This document shows positions 34,975 to 46,669 of a stretch of DNA of 64,000 bases, one piece after another. Position numbers and translations under genes: made by a program. This stretch comes from Lytechinus variegatus (lineage: Eukaryota; Echinodermata; Echinoidea; Temnopleuroida; Toxopneustidae). The notes under the pieces were generated by a model, which was not told the origin of the DNA, did no database searches, and saw only the letters and a list, made by a program, of their open reading frames with translations. The stretch is from the NCBI RefSeq assembly GCF_018143015.1, contig NC_054756.1:16390402-16454401 (forward strand), written 5' to 3'. Within the stretch, counting starts at the first letter, position 1. Each line of letters starts with the position of its first letter.

Positions 34975-35215
34975 GTAGTTGTTCCGTCTTTGTTTTATTA
35001 CTTGCTTTAGCTGCATACATAAGTTGTTGAAATGTTATATTTTACATGAGTTCGGATTATGTTTCTGTTCTGATACAATTTGCCTGTTATGTTTATTACA
35101 CTGTTATTTAATTTGTGTATTGCACAGCTGCAATTATTATCTTGTTCTATATTTTATTGATTATGTATGTACGAAATTTATTTTGAATGAATAATAAAGA
35201 TCACTACAAAACCAA
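34975..35215 (+). other. Possible retroposed 3' end
   Basis: T-rich sequence ending AATAAAGATCACTACAAAAC followed by an A run. A polyadenylation signal with a nearby A tail suggests a retroposed transcript or LINE end. No coding part is identified. Confidence 0.35.
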
Positions 35216-35489
35216 AAAAAAAATCCAAAGCTCTGTCTAGAAAGGATCTCCTTCTGAATTCAGGTCATAAGCATTATATCCAGTTTCATCAAAGTAATTA
35301 GATAAAAATTACTCATCATTACAAATTGCATTAGATTTAGTGAAAAGCATCACAATATATATAAAAAAATACCAAATTCTGTATATAGGCCTATACATCA
35401 TGCACATGAAAATTGAATGATGATATATAAACCTGGATTAGTGATGTATTCCAAATGATTCATGATGGAGTATCGTTGTATATGCAGAT

Positions 35490-36276
35490 GTATCGATCCG
35501 GGGGGGGGGGGCAAACACATCGTTTTGCCCCCCCCCATAATTCCGCATGTGCAAAAAATAAAATAAGATGGTAATGTTACACAGAATTCAGAAAGCGAGA
35601 TTGAGCTACACAACCTGTTCTTTATCTAAATTAAAATTGTCCGCTTTTCAGATTGGAATATAAAAATTTTCAGCTCGGGCTTCGCGCTCGCATTATTTCT
35701 GTAGCAAAACCCCCAAACTTTTCATGATTGAATAAGTGAATAGAATGTCCCATTTTCAGATCTAAACCTCAAAAGACCTCCCGCTTCGATTTGCAATAAT
35801 CTTTTGTTAGATATAATCTTGTTCTTTATTAAAAACGTCCATTAAACTGTCATTTTTTTTCAGATCGAAATATCAAAATTTTCTATTGTATTTTTAGATA
35901 CCCATCTTAATCATCGGTACCAAAAATGCTTAGAATATCAAGCTTTCTGGTCAGAATAATTTCAGCTCGCCCTCAGCACTCCTGTGTAGTGAAATATGTA
36001 TCCTCCCCATGAGTTACTACAAACAGGCACCCTTCTCCTGTTTTCAGGTCAGTATACTAAAAAAAAATTCAGCTCGCGCTCATACGTCATATAAATATAT
36101 ATATATATTATTTTTTCTTTTTTATTCTTTTTTATTATATATATATATATATATATATGCATATGTGTGCGTGTTTGTGAGTTTGTTTGTTTTGCATGTG
36201 TGAGCGCCTTTGGAAAGTTGATTCATGATTTTGCCCCCCCCCCCCATCTGAAAAAAGGATGGACGCCCCTGTGTGT
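35490..36276 (-). mobile_element. hAT-like fragment carrying GCGCGAGC-type blocks
   Basis: Poly-G/poly-C near both ends (35500 and 36240). The right end reads GGATGGACGCCCCTG, a hAT-like terminus. Between them are blocks of about 115 bp with TTTTCAGCTCGGGCTTCGCG and TTTCAGCTCGCCCTCAGC, which are the reverse complement of the array at 37140. A TA-rich stretch lies at 36090-36160. Confidence 0.55.
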
Positions 36277-37068
36277 ATATATATATAGTAATAAAAAAAC
36301 TTGTATCTCAATTAATATACAAAAGTATTGGCCTCATCACAATAAAAGGGTTAGTACACGAGATTTTGAAATCACACATAACATGCATAATTGATGTTAC
36401 TTTTTGCTTGTTTCTTTCTTTAATGAGTTTTTCAACCTCTCTCTATATGTTTTAGAAAGATCATGTTAAATTGATGTATATTTTCTTTTATAATGAGATA
36501 TGTTTAAGTGGACTTCAGGAAATGCAGCAAGGGGGAAGGAGGGGGGGGGGCAAAATCGCGATCAGCTGTTGTGAAAACACATTTTTACCCTTAACATTTC
36601 ATGAAACTATGAAAATTGTGCAAATGTGAGATGTGCACCAAATACTTTTATTACACTTTAAAAAAAATAATCGCCCCATTTAGCAGCTCGGTCCGTTTAC
36701 TCTTATCGTTTGTTTTTTTTTCAAAAATATGTTTGAGTCTTGCCCCCCCCCCCCGGAAATATCTGCGAGAGGCCATGCAAAATGGCATGACTGGAAATCC
36801 TACATTTTGAAAAGAACATTTGACAGGGTCAGACTTTACCCCTTTTTTAAACATTTTCTTTTATGGCGCCGGTGAAGTGCAAAAATATCCGCCTATCCGC
36901 CTGGATCCGCCTATGCAATGTCAAAATTCAAAAGTTGCAAAATGACACAATATTGAAAGTCACTGTTCTTTTTTCCGTGGTTTCTCATTGGTTTCTTTTA
37001 ATTGTTTTCCTGCACAAACAAACACACATGCATGGGTATTTAAAACCACGACTCAAACCATGTTATCT
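36277..37068. other. Intergenic stretch with poly-C/poly-G blocks
   Basis: G-rich near 36540 and C-rich near 36745, possibly another degraded hAT-like MITE. No gene. Confidence 0.4.
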
Positions 37069-37075
37069 CACAGAA

Positions 37076-38566
37076 CAGTGGCGTACCGTGGGTCACGGCA
37101 TGGGGGGCACCAGCAAAATTTCGGGTCACTTAGGGAGCGCGCGAAGCGCGCTCAGTTGTCAGGTATACTGACCTAATAGAGATATTTTAAGGACATGCAG
37201 TGCCATCAAACGGATATGTATCTCACTGATTAAATAATGCGAGCGCGAAGCGCGAGCTGAAAATTTTTGATATTGAGGGCTAAAAATTGACATTATAAGT
37301 GAATTGTTTTGTAATCATGATACTTAACTGTCTCGCTAAACAAACAATGCGAGCGCGAAGCGCGAGCAAAATTTTTGTATATACTGACCCTAAACAAGGA
37401 AATTTTAAGGATTATATTTTAGAATCCATTAAGAGTATAAATATCTCACCATAGTCATCTAACGCTATTGCCATCCTTTGCTGATTTTGTTAGAATTACA
37501 TCTAAACACAATCATGAAGCACCTTTTGTAGTCATGTAATCATGATTATCATACGCATCTTACTAATCAAATACTGCAAGCGCAAAAGCGCGAGCTGAAA
37601 ATTTAGGAGATATAGACCTGAAGAGGGGCATTCTAAGAGTTGTTTGTAAGAATTCTCTAAGACCCTACGTATTTGACTAACCAAATGATGCGAGCGCGAA
37701 GCGCGAGCTGAAATTTTTATATATATTGACCACAAACATGGATATTTAAAGGACTATAGTTACGAATCCATTAAGTCAGCGTATACATATCTCACCATAG
37801 TCATCTAATGCGAGTGCCAAGCGCTTGCTGATTTAGTTAGAATTGCATCTAAACACATGGAGCACTTTTTGAAGTCATTGTAATCATGATTATGATACGC
37901 ATCTCACTAATGAAATACTGCGCGTGCGAAGCGCGAGCTGAAAATCTAGGAAATTCAGACATGAAGAGGGGCATTCCAAGGCTTGTTTGTAGGAATTCAC
38001 TAAGACTCCACGTATTTCACTAACCAAATGATGCGAGCGCGAAGCGTGAGCTAAAATTTTTTGATATTCAGATCAGAAAAATTGACATTTTAACTGACTG
38101 ATTTTAGGAGTTCATGAAGAGCAGAAATCTCACCAATCCACTAATGCGAACGTTAGCACGGACAGGAAATGTTTTACTTTCAGTATTCATGAAAAAGAAG
38201 AATATATCACTACTTAAAACAATGATAACTCTAATTGCGAGGAAATATATTATTTTTTTGTATATTGATTTGAAAACGGGAGGCTCTAGTACAGCAGGTC
38301 TATATATCTCGTTAAAAAGTCTATGCCAGCACCAGGAACAATGAAGACACAATTAAGCAAATAATGTTCCATAAAGTTGTGAAAAAATGCTTCTTTTGTC
38401 ATATAACATAACATAATATAACACTATGATAAAAACAATTTCTTCTTTCCCCCACTACGTTTCTCTTCCTTTTTCCCTCTTTTTCTCCTTTTCCTCGTTT
38501 TTTTTTTGGCCAGCCGATTGCATGGGCACGTGCCCCCATGCCCCCCCCGTAGTTACGCCACTGTGA
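37076..38566. mobile_element. 1.5-kb non-autonomous hAT-like element (CAGTGGCGTAMC ends)
   Basis: Inverted ends CAGTGGCGTACC (left) and CAGTGGCGTAACTACGG (opposite strand, right), with GGCATGGGGGCA next to each. The 8-mer CACAGAAC occurs at 37069-37076 and 38567-38574. This fits an 8-bp hAT duplication if three extra bases (TGA) lie at the right end. The interior is a tandem array with no transposase frame. The ends resemble the MITE at 3311-3518. Confidence 0.7.
37135..38150. repeat. Tandem array of about 115 bp with a mirror-symmetric GC-rich core
   Basis: About nine units, each centred on a form of CGAGCGCGAAGCGCGAGC followed by TGAAAATTT (cores near 37140, 37230, 37348, 37577, 37687, 37808, 37920, 38031, with degenerate ones near 37460 and 38141). 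Units three apart are much more alike than neighbours, giving a higher-order period of about 344 bp. Embedded in the hAT-like element. Confidence 0.85.
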
Positions 38567-38709
38567 CACAGAACCATCACTACATAAACCATACCCTTCA
38601 TGACTATATTTCTGCTTGTTTTGCAGCATTTTAATTCAGTCCTCATCCAACACCTTGAATCCTGCTCTTTTCGTGATGGCATGATCATAACAAGTATGGT
38701 ATCATTTTA

Positions 38710-38950
38710 AAGAAAAATAAATGATGTGGCGTGCGCCTGTAATCCAAGCTGTGGGGAAGTTACAAATTGATGCAGAGGTTCGAGGTTCGAGCCCTGGTCA
38801 CGTCTTTCGGATGGTGACGTTAAAGGTCGGTCCAGACGTAAATAATCATATCTGATTGATACACGTCTGACAAAACTCAAATACACCCACACACCTTGGT
38901 CTTCCCTGGCCTGATAGGCCTGCTGAAAATCAAGGCCCTATAGGGCCTTG
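38710..38950 (+). mobile_element. tRNA-derived SINE
   Basis: A box-like GTGGCGTGCGCCTGTAATCC and a consensus B box (GAGGTTCGAGCCCTGG, near 38777) at pol III spacing. A unique body follows with GGATGGTGACGTTAAAGG and then a tail of GCCCTATAGGGCC repeats near 38932-38950. Confidence 0.6.
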
Positions 38951-39374
38951 CTGAAAATAGTATAGCGCCAGCTAGCTATCGATGACTTTTCATCCAAGAA
39001 AAAACAACGAATTCGCTGGCAGTGCATTTCCGAGTGGACAGCAGACAGAATCCTGAATAAATAATTTGAAGGTAAGATTTCCAGATATGTAACATTAATT
39101 TGTGGAAAAGAAAGATATATCAGTTTTGTTTTTTCTGTAGATATGACATGAAAATTAACGCTTTGTGTGATTTATAGTTACGAAAACAAGACGTTTTTAC
39201 TTTTTCAGGCGCAGCTTGCTTCAGCGCTGTGCCGAGATCGGTTGCGGTTCGGAGGAGAACTAGAATAGTAGGCCGAAGTTCAGCGGGGAAGTAGGTCATC
39301 GATACGCAGAGAGACACACGCACTGGAGGGAACCGCACTAGCACTGGATACGTGATCATGATTCAATTGCAATG
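38951..39374. other. Unassigned stretch left of the DIRS element
   Basis: No gene or repeat identified with confidence. Confidence 0.4.
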
Positions 39375-39710
39375 ATTTTATTTCGTTCGTCTCGAGAGGA
39401 GACTAATTGAGATCCCGCCTCGCACATGCGCACTCATTATCGCTTCATCGCAAATTAGCAGGTTCAAACACCTGCCGCACTCTTACAGAAAAAAGGATTT
39501 TTTCTTCGGAAATACGACGCATTTTTACTCAAAAGACTATTCATATCTATTTTCAGAAGTTATTCAAGGCAAGGTGATAATTTCTTGCACTTCAGAATCG
39601 TATTTTTACGTTTTCTATCATGAGTTCGAGCAACGCTCGCGATCAGGATTCGGCGGATTTCAGTCCGTCTCGGACCGAGAGCCTCCTCGGCCCCCGAAAC
39701 TCCGGCGGCG

Positions 39711-40970
39711 ATGCTCCACCATGGGTCTAAGCACCCCGCGAGCACATCCACCTCCAAAAGCCTCACAAGTCATGAGCCCAAGAGCTCCGTGAGCGGGAAG
39801 AAGATCGATAAACGGCCTGTTAAGAAACCAGAGAAAGATAAGAAGAAGCAAAGCAATGTTAAAGACGGCAATAGCGGACCCCAAGCTTCAGTTTCATCTT
39901 CAAAAAAGGAGCAGTCGTCCCACTCACGGGATGAAAATAAAAACTTGGCTGATGTTGACAGTCGTTTAACAAAACTGGAATCCATGCTTAACCGTGTCAT
40001 TGGTGCTCTCCCATTGCCGGAGGAAGATTATGACCAACATTACGCTGAACATGCTCATAATGAGGACTCAGCTGATGATCATGATGACATCAATCCGTAC
40101 CAATCATGCCAAAGGCTGTACACGCAACCAGTTGATGTTGATTACGATGACATCACATGTACTTCCCAAGAGGAATCCACATTGCCAAAAATGATTCCCA
40201 CATTCGCAGCTAAGTTTGCTGCCCAATCTGATGAGGGGCCTCCTCTTGAAGAAGAAATAGCTAGCTCAACAATGTTCATGATGAACAATAAATTGGAGGA
40301 GAAAGTCCTCGAAGAGACTGGAATAAAATATTTGCCACCAAGCAACTGCCCCTACTTGGATGTACCTAAAGTGAACCCTGTTATTTGGGAGAATCTGTCT
40401 CCTTCAACAAGAAGCAGAGACCTCAAGCTAGCTAGGGTACAGAAGTCCCTCACTAGGGGCTTGACTGCCTTCACTCGCTCAATCTCGTCAGGCAACCTTT
40501 CTCCATCTCAACAAGATGCATTGGCCTTGCTGTCTAATGCAAATTATGAAATGAATGCTCTACGCAAGGAACAAATAAAGCCTGACATGAATGCTGCATA
40601 CAGCCACCTGTGCAAACCAACTATTCCGGTCACAAAGTTCCTTTTTGGGGACGATTTGGGAAAGCGAGTTAAGGACATGACCGAAGAGCAGAAAGCTACT
40701 GGACGAGTTGTTAAAACTTCAGAGCCAGGCCGTGGCCGTTATCGAGCTCACGCCAATTACCACCCTTACAGAGCTGGAGATTACTCCCGCCAAGGTTACA
40801 GAGCTGCAGGATGGTCTACTCCTAACCATAGACCACAATCAGGTGCTCCTTACAGGCCTTTTTTGGACAGAAAGGCCCCTTTCAGGGGCCGCAGACAGCC
40901 ACAAGCCCCCATGGTGAAAAAACCACCAGCATCTCAGGGCAGATACCGAGAGAATCCCCAGCGGAAGTAG
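39711..40970 (+). other. DIRS gag-like region
   Basis: An open region of about 420 codons between the left terminal repeat and the reverse transcriptase region. The N-terminal third is Lys/Ser/Pro-rich, the middle is acidic and then helical, and the C-terminus is Arg/Gly/Tyr-rich, consistent with nucleic-acid binding. The position and composition match ORF1 of DIRS elements. Part of the fossil element at 39375-44393. Confidence 0.75.
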
Positions 40971-41008
40971 CTACCAGTATACCCCAAGAGGTAGGTAGCA
41001 ATAATTCT

Positions 41009-42965
41009 TTGTTTTATACAAACGATCATGAAATTGCATGCACAAATAATTCTGACCAAGCATCCCCTGTTGGAGGTCGACTGAAACAATATTATAATAA
41101 TTGGAAGAAAATCACATCCGATCATACAATACTGGAAGCTGTCAAGGGTTTTAAGATAGAATTTGATACAAGTTTACCACATCCAGAAAGGTTGATATGT
41201 CATCAATTTAAACGTAACAGATCAGAAACAGATAAGATATCAGCTGAACTGAGAAATCTTGAAGGAAAGAATGTAATAGAAAGAAGTTCACCCTTTATCA
41301 AGGGTGGTTATTTTTCCAACATATTTACAAGGCCAAAGAAAAATGGCAGTCTAAGATTGATCTTGGATCTATCAGACTTAAATGAATTTGTGGTTAAACA
41401 ACACTTTAAGATGGATAATATCCATTCTGTGATTTGCCTCTTGGCAGAAAATTTTTACATGGCTTCAGTAGACCTCCAAGATGCATACTACTCTATTCCG
41501 ATTCATTCTGAATTCCGGAAATACTTGCAATTTAATTGGCAAGGACAACAGTGGCAATACAAGGCACTGCCAAATGGGTTAACCTCCGCACCCAGGTTAT
41601 TCACTAAGATGTTGAAACCAGTATTCTCTTCACTACGTGAAAAGGGTCATATTGTACTTGGTTATCTTGATGATACAATTCTTATTGGGGACACAAAAGA
41701 AAAAGTTGAGTCTGCAATTAATGCCACTTTGCAGGCATTTTCAGAATTAGGGTTTAAAGTTCACCCAGAAAAATCAGTACTAAAACCAGTACAGGAGCTC
41801 CAGTTCTTGGGCTTTACCCTCAATACAGTAGACATGACCATTAAACTCCCAGTAGAGAGAGCTCAGAATGTCAGGGAAGAATGTGAAAAGTTACTCCTGC
41901 AACCAAAACCCACAATTCGACATGTCGCACATGTTATCGGAAAGATAATCTCCACCTTCCCTGCTGTCCAGCATGGACCATTGTTTTATAGGAATATGGA
42001 GAAAGAAAAAATAGAAGCCTTGAAAAAGAATAAGGCATTATGACAGAATTATGGAGCTATCATGTGAGTCGAAGCAGGAACTAGAATGGTGGATAAGTCA
42101 TGCAGATAGTGCATTTGCTCCTATCAAAAGGGAAAACCCTAAATTTGAAATCCGCACGGATGCTAGTGGCTATGGATGGGGTGCCACAAATATGCAAGTT
42201 CATACAGGGGGAAGGTGGAATCAGTCTGAAAATGAAAAGGCAAAAAATAATGAAATTAATTATCTAGAAATCTTGGCCATCGATCTAGGGCTGAGATCCT
42301 TTCATGGTAGTACATCCAATGCTCATATCTTAATTAGATCTGATAACACAACAGCAGTGTGCTATGTAAATAACATGGGAGGCATTAAATCCCCAAGTTG
42401 TAACAAGCTTTCCATAAAAATTTGGAAATGGTGCATGGAACGAAATATCTGGCTTAGTGCTGCACACCTTCCAGGCAGCCAGAATATTGAAGCAGATTAT
42501 GAATCACGCAATTTCAATGATAGAACTGAATGGATGCTCAGCAAAAGAGCATACAGAAAAGTCATCCAAAGATTTGGCAGCCCAAAAATTGATATTTTTG
42601 CCTCCAGGTTGAATGCACAAACACAAAGATATGTTTCATGGTTACCAGATCCAAATGCAGAATCAGTTGATGCATTCACACTAGACTGGGGAAAGATAGA
42701 TTTTTATGCATTCCCTCCCTTCTGCTTATTGGCTAAATGCATTCAAAAGATCAAGTCTGATAGGGCATCGGGCATTTTGGTCGTTCCAAACTGGCCAACA
42801 CAATCATGGTTCCCATGCCTTAATAGCATCCTTGTGGAGGAACCGTTGCTCCTTAGGAGAGACATTAACCTCCTTAGACAACCTGTAACAAACTTACCTC
42901 ACCCACTTTATGATCGCCTTGATCTTTTGTGTTGCAGGGTAACAGGGGACCCTTCGAGAATATAG
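41009..42965 (+). other. DIRS reverse transcriptase / RNase H region
   Basis: The reverse transcriptase half shows the palm motif YLDD and family motifs such as VDLQDAYYSIPI and NGLTSAPRLFTK, as in DIRS and gypsy-related enzymes. The RNase H half begins with TDASGYGWGA and has RSDNTTAV and the H-P-G segment expected of that fold. Part of the fossil element. Confidence 0.9.
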
Positions 42966-43915
42966 GCTTAGATGAAGGGATCACCGACGTGTTGACAGCA
43001 TCATTGAGGAAGTCTACTCAACGTCAGTACCGAGTATATTGGACAAAATGGACAAAATTTTGTGAAAGCAGGAAGAAAAGTCCTCTTCGTTCTTCAGTTA
43101 ACTTTGTGTTAGAATTTTTAGCAGAACTGTTTCATAGAGAGAAGGCTAGTTATAGTACAATGAATGCAGCAAGAAGTGCATTATCCTTGTATGTAACGCT
43201 GGAGAATAGTGTTCATTCTGTGGGGACACAACCTCTTATCTGTAGGTTTCTTAAAGGGACCTTTAACCTCAGACCTCCACAAGCACGTTATCAAGACACT
43301 TGGGATGTCAGCGTAGCATTGAAATTTCTACGTAGGCTTTCGCCAGCTAAGACTTTAAGTTTAAAGCAGCTTACACATAAACTTTGCTTATTGTTAGCCT
43401 TAGTCTCTGCACAAAGGGTGCAGACGTTACATTTGTTAAACTTAGATAAGATGGAACTGAAACAAAGTTCAGTGAGTTTTCATGTTGATGAACTGCTCAA
43501 GCACAGCAGACCAGGTCACCATGGTTTCACTATGAAGTTGAAGGCATATCCATCAGACAGGAGGTTGTGTATTGTTAAATATTTACAAGCATATATGAAA
43601 AGGACCAAGTCTATCAGAGGACTAGAACGACGCTTGTTCATTAGCTATACCAAGCCATATGGCAAAGTTTCATCACAGACCATATCAAGATGGATCAAAG
43701 TGACATTAGCAGGCGCCGGGATTGATACTTCAGTGTATAAATCACATTCTACAAGATCGGCTGCAACATCGGCAGCAATCAGAGCAAGTGTGCCTATTTC
43801 TAGCATCATGAATCAAGCTGGATGGTCAAGAGAAAAAACCTTCCAGCAATATTACAATAAACCTCTTGCTGATAGTGAAGAAACTGAATTTTCGCAAGCA
43901 ATTCTACAACAGTAG
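42929..43915 (+). other. DIRS tyrosine recombinase region
   Basis: An open region of about 328 codons overlapping the end of the previous region, as is usual in DIRS elements. An N-terminal SAM-like part (STQRQYRVYWTKW) is followed by the catalytic part with SAQRVQTLHLL, HSTRSAATSAA and the terminal W/Y segment (AGWSREKTFQQYYNK). This places the element in the tyrosine-recombinase group, which lacks a DDE integrase. Part of the fossil element. Confidence 0.9.
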
Positions 43916-44039
43916 TAAAGTAGAAATAAGGTATATACAAATTTGCTTTGTACATGTTCCATACTGTATATCCTTTGTATCTGCACAAACATGTTTTTTT
44001 GCAGACAGTGCAACTCAAAATGTGTTCGCTGAGCTACAA

Positions 44040-44156
44040 AATCTCAATTAGTCTCCTCTCGAGACGAACGAAATAAAATTGAAAGCTCAAACGATAACTT
44101 ACCAGTTTGAAGTTTGAGCAGAATTTTATGAGGGAGTTGAGTGAGGAGATTAATTG
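44040..44156. repeat. DIRS internal complementary region
   Basis: The first third is complementary to the outer end of the left terminal repeat (CTCGAGACGAACGAAATAAA against 39375-39411). The rest is complementary to the outer end of the right terminal repeat (44320-44393). In known DIRS elements this region is proposed to template the joining of the ends of a circular intermediate. Confidence 0.85.
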
Positions 44157-44499
44157 CCCTCCTCTCCCTCCCTCTTGAGAGAAATTAATTTTAATAGTCT
44201 GTGGTGACTTAAAGCTAATGTTCGTTCGTATCAGCTGCATTAGGAAGCTGATATTTTAAACAGCGATCACATTTTTGAAGCTCCGAAGAATGAGTGCGCA
44301 TGTGCGAGGCGGGATCTCAATTAATCTCCTCACTCAACTCCCTCATAAAATTCTGCTCAAACTTCAAACTGGTAAGTTATCGTTTGAGCTTTCAATTATT
44401 AATTATGATGCCTAGCCTGCATGCAATAGACAAGAGGCTCCGAGAGAGTAAAAATCATTGATTTAGTAATACTATGATATTTACTCTCTTTTACTCTGA

Positions 44500-45690
44500 G
44501 CTTCGGTCTCTGTTACATGTATGTTGCCGTTGGTTGTTCAGCTGAACTCTGTAGTGTTGGCTTCACTCACCAAATACAGAGACCAAAGTTCTAGTAGGCC
44601 TACTAGTAGGATGGGGGGTCGGGTGTCTGGACACTTTATAATTTTGAAGCCTTCTTTTTTGTCTTTGGATTACACTAAAAATATGAATTCACTAGCTGTA
44701 ATCCTCTTCTATTTTGTTCTCTATAATATTTCCTAACATTTTGTACTAAAAATTTATAAAACTTCACTTGTAAATTTTTCCAAATGACTTTCTAAAATTG
44801 ATCGTCCGTACACACAACCTGTCCGGACACACAACAACTGGGTATACTAGCGCGATCTGTATGGCAGTGAGTCCAAACTTTGCGCATGTCCATACTTCGC
44901 AGATGGTCATTATCTCAAAAAACTAGCCAATATCCTTAAAATCTGACATCAACGTGAAAAGCGACCTAAAATTACCCATTGGATTTGGTGAAAGTTTCTT
45001 TAGGATGAGTTCAGTATTCATGAAAATATTGGCAAAAGATCGGCAAATTTGTCACCGCTAGCGCCCGTTTTGAAGAAATCAACAAGCATCACGATATCAC
45101 CTTTTTGCAAACAGAAATCATCAAAAATGTGAGTTAAATGTGGTACTAACCGATTCTATAGCATTTTGCCATCAATCTGATATGAATATTTCACTTTTTG
45201 AGCTTGAGTTTTTGTTTAAATCTCCACAAAAGCTTTGGTGCGCGAAGTTAGGTTTTCCAGCACAGCCCTCATTCGCCGATCGGAATAGAATTTTGAGATC
45301 GCGATACCAGCGAAACCCCTTGACCTACTTTACATTTTCGTCCATGATTTTATAGTTTACGATCTTGCCGTCAATGTAACTATTAACTATTTATTGAATT
45401 GGTTTTTTATAAATTATGAATATTTTGTTTTAAAAAAATTAGGCCTGATGAATATTTTTGAAAAGTGCGCGAAGTTTGGACACCACATCATACTACAGTA
45501 CAGGGGACTCAATGGCCATATGTTTATGTATTTAAGATTGGATAAAACGGGGAAGTGAATTTGCGCGACAGCCGAGGTAAGTCACTCTTTTGTGCTTTTA
45601 ACTTGATTTTTCTCCATTTTTTGGCAATTAATGCCAAGAGGGAATATTAATAAATTTGCATTTTGGTCGCGTTAACTTTCAAAATTTTTA
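44500..45690. repeat. Repeat with GGCTTCACTCACCAAATACA, first unit
   Basis: GTTGTTCAGCTGAACTCTG then GGCTTCACTCACCAAATACA, matched in diverged form near 45895-45930 and in inverse orientation near 57345-57420. It contains inverted GTGTCTGGACA/TTGGACACC near 44628 and 45475, which may mark an internal insertion. No gene. Confidence 0.45.
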
Positions 45691-46335
45691 TTCATTAAAG
45701 ACAAAAATTGAAGAGCCCCGACGGGGGGATTTTGCGTTGCAAGTCCCCTAATGGTGGCTGCATGATAGCGAACCATCTGTGTACGAGGAGAAATTTAAAA
45801 AAAAATGTTAAAAAACTCCTCGAAACAGATGGCTGGCAGCTTTCTAGGCTCCCAGACCAAAAATTTCGGTTTTATTTTTATGTTGATTGTTCTGCTTAAC
45901 TCCATTGGCTCCAGTCACCAAATACACTAGGCCCTAGTCCTGGGCTATAGGCTATACAGAGAACAAAGTTCTAGCTCGATCTGTACAGGGACTCACTCAA
46001 TGGCATTAAGTTCGGATAAAACAGGGAAGTGAAGTTGCGCGACAGCTGAAGTAACACTGTTTTTTCCCCTTTTAAGTTTATTTTCCCCCATATTTTCTTT
46101 TGGTGCATTCAGGCAAAAACAAAATAATCTTTATTTTGATACTTTTCGTTTTATATATTTTTATGAATTAGAGATAAAAATCGATGAGCCCCGTTGGGGG
46201 GATTTTGCATTGTTAACCACCTAATGGTGGCTGCACGATAGCGAGCCGTCTGTGTACGAGGAGAAATTTATAAAAAAAATAAAATGTTTAAAACTCCTCG
46301 AAACAGATGGCTGCCAGCTATCTAGGAGCCTCCTG
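45540..46335. repeat. Direct duplication with a conserved hairpin
   Basis: The copies at about 45540-45885 and 46013-46330 share GGATAAAACRGGGAAGTGAA, GCGCGACAGC, CCTAATGGTGGCTGCA and the stem-forming pair CTGTGTACGAGGAG / CTCCTCGAAACAGATGG. Confidence 0.75.
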
Positions 46336-46669
46336 GCTAGCCTGGGCCTGCAAAACATCAAGAGTCTCTTGCATAGTTTATAGGGAAAAAGTTTGTTTTT
46401 TTATGAATAACTTTAATAACGTTAGTCTTAGAAGAAGTTCAGTCACATAATTTCATAAACGCCTGTTAAAAGAAATCTTCACCCCTGTCCCTGATGTAAA
46501 CTTTGTGTAATGACAGCAAAAAACAAATTAAAAGAAGGGTGAAATTAAGAATTAATGTTATAATGATAAAAGTGGGCTGTATGAAATGCCCTTTTTTAGA
46601 TGGTCTTTTATTAGCATGCAATGTTATCAGACTTCAATAGAACCAGGGGGGTAATCATGTAAAGATTTT

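Larger units (their letters stand above)
39375..44393 (+). mobile_element. DIRS-type tyrosine-recombinase retrotransposon (fossil copy, nearly whole)
   Basis: About 5.0 kb. Parts in order are left inverted terminal repeat (about 39375-39445), gag-like region, reverse transcriptase/RNase H region, tyrosine recombinase region, internal complementary region (about 44040-44156) and right inverted terminal repeat (about 44288-44393). The internal complementary region pairs with the outer ends of both terminal repeats, which is diagnostic of the DIRS group and separates it from LTR elements. No target duplication is expected for this family, and none is clear. The copy looks largely whole, with about one break at most, and its complementary repeats still match closely, so it is probably a young insertion. 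It is an element copy, not a host gene. Confidence 0.93.

Noticed and set aside
38710-38800. Functional tRNA gene
   Set aside because: A and B boxes are present but the cloverleaf stems do not close. Better explained as a SINE head.
39375-44393. Classification as an LTR retrotransposon or endogenous retrovirus
   Set aside because: The ends are inverted rather than direct repeats, a tyrosine recombinase replaces the DDE integrase, and an internal complementary region is present.
45690-46330. The duplicated hairpins as SECIS elements or snRNAs
   Set aside because: No SECIS quartet (UGAN/KGAW) or snRNA motif is placed correctly, and there is no adjacent selenoprotein frame.
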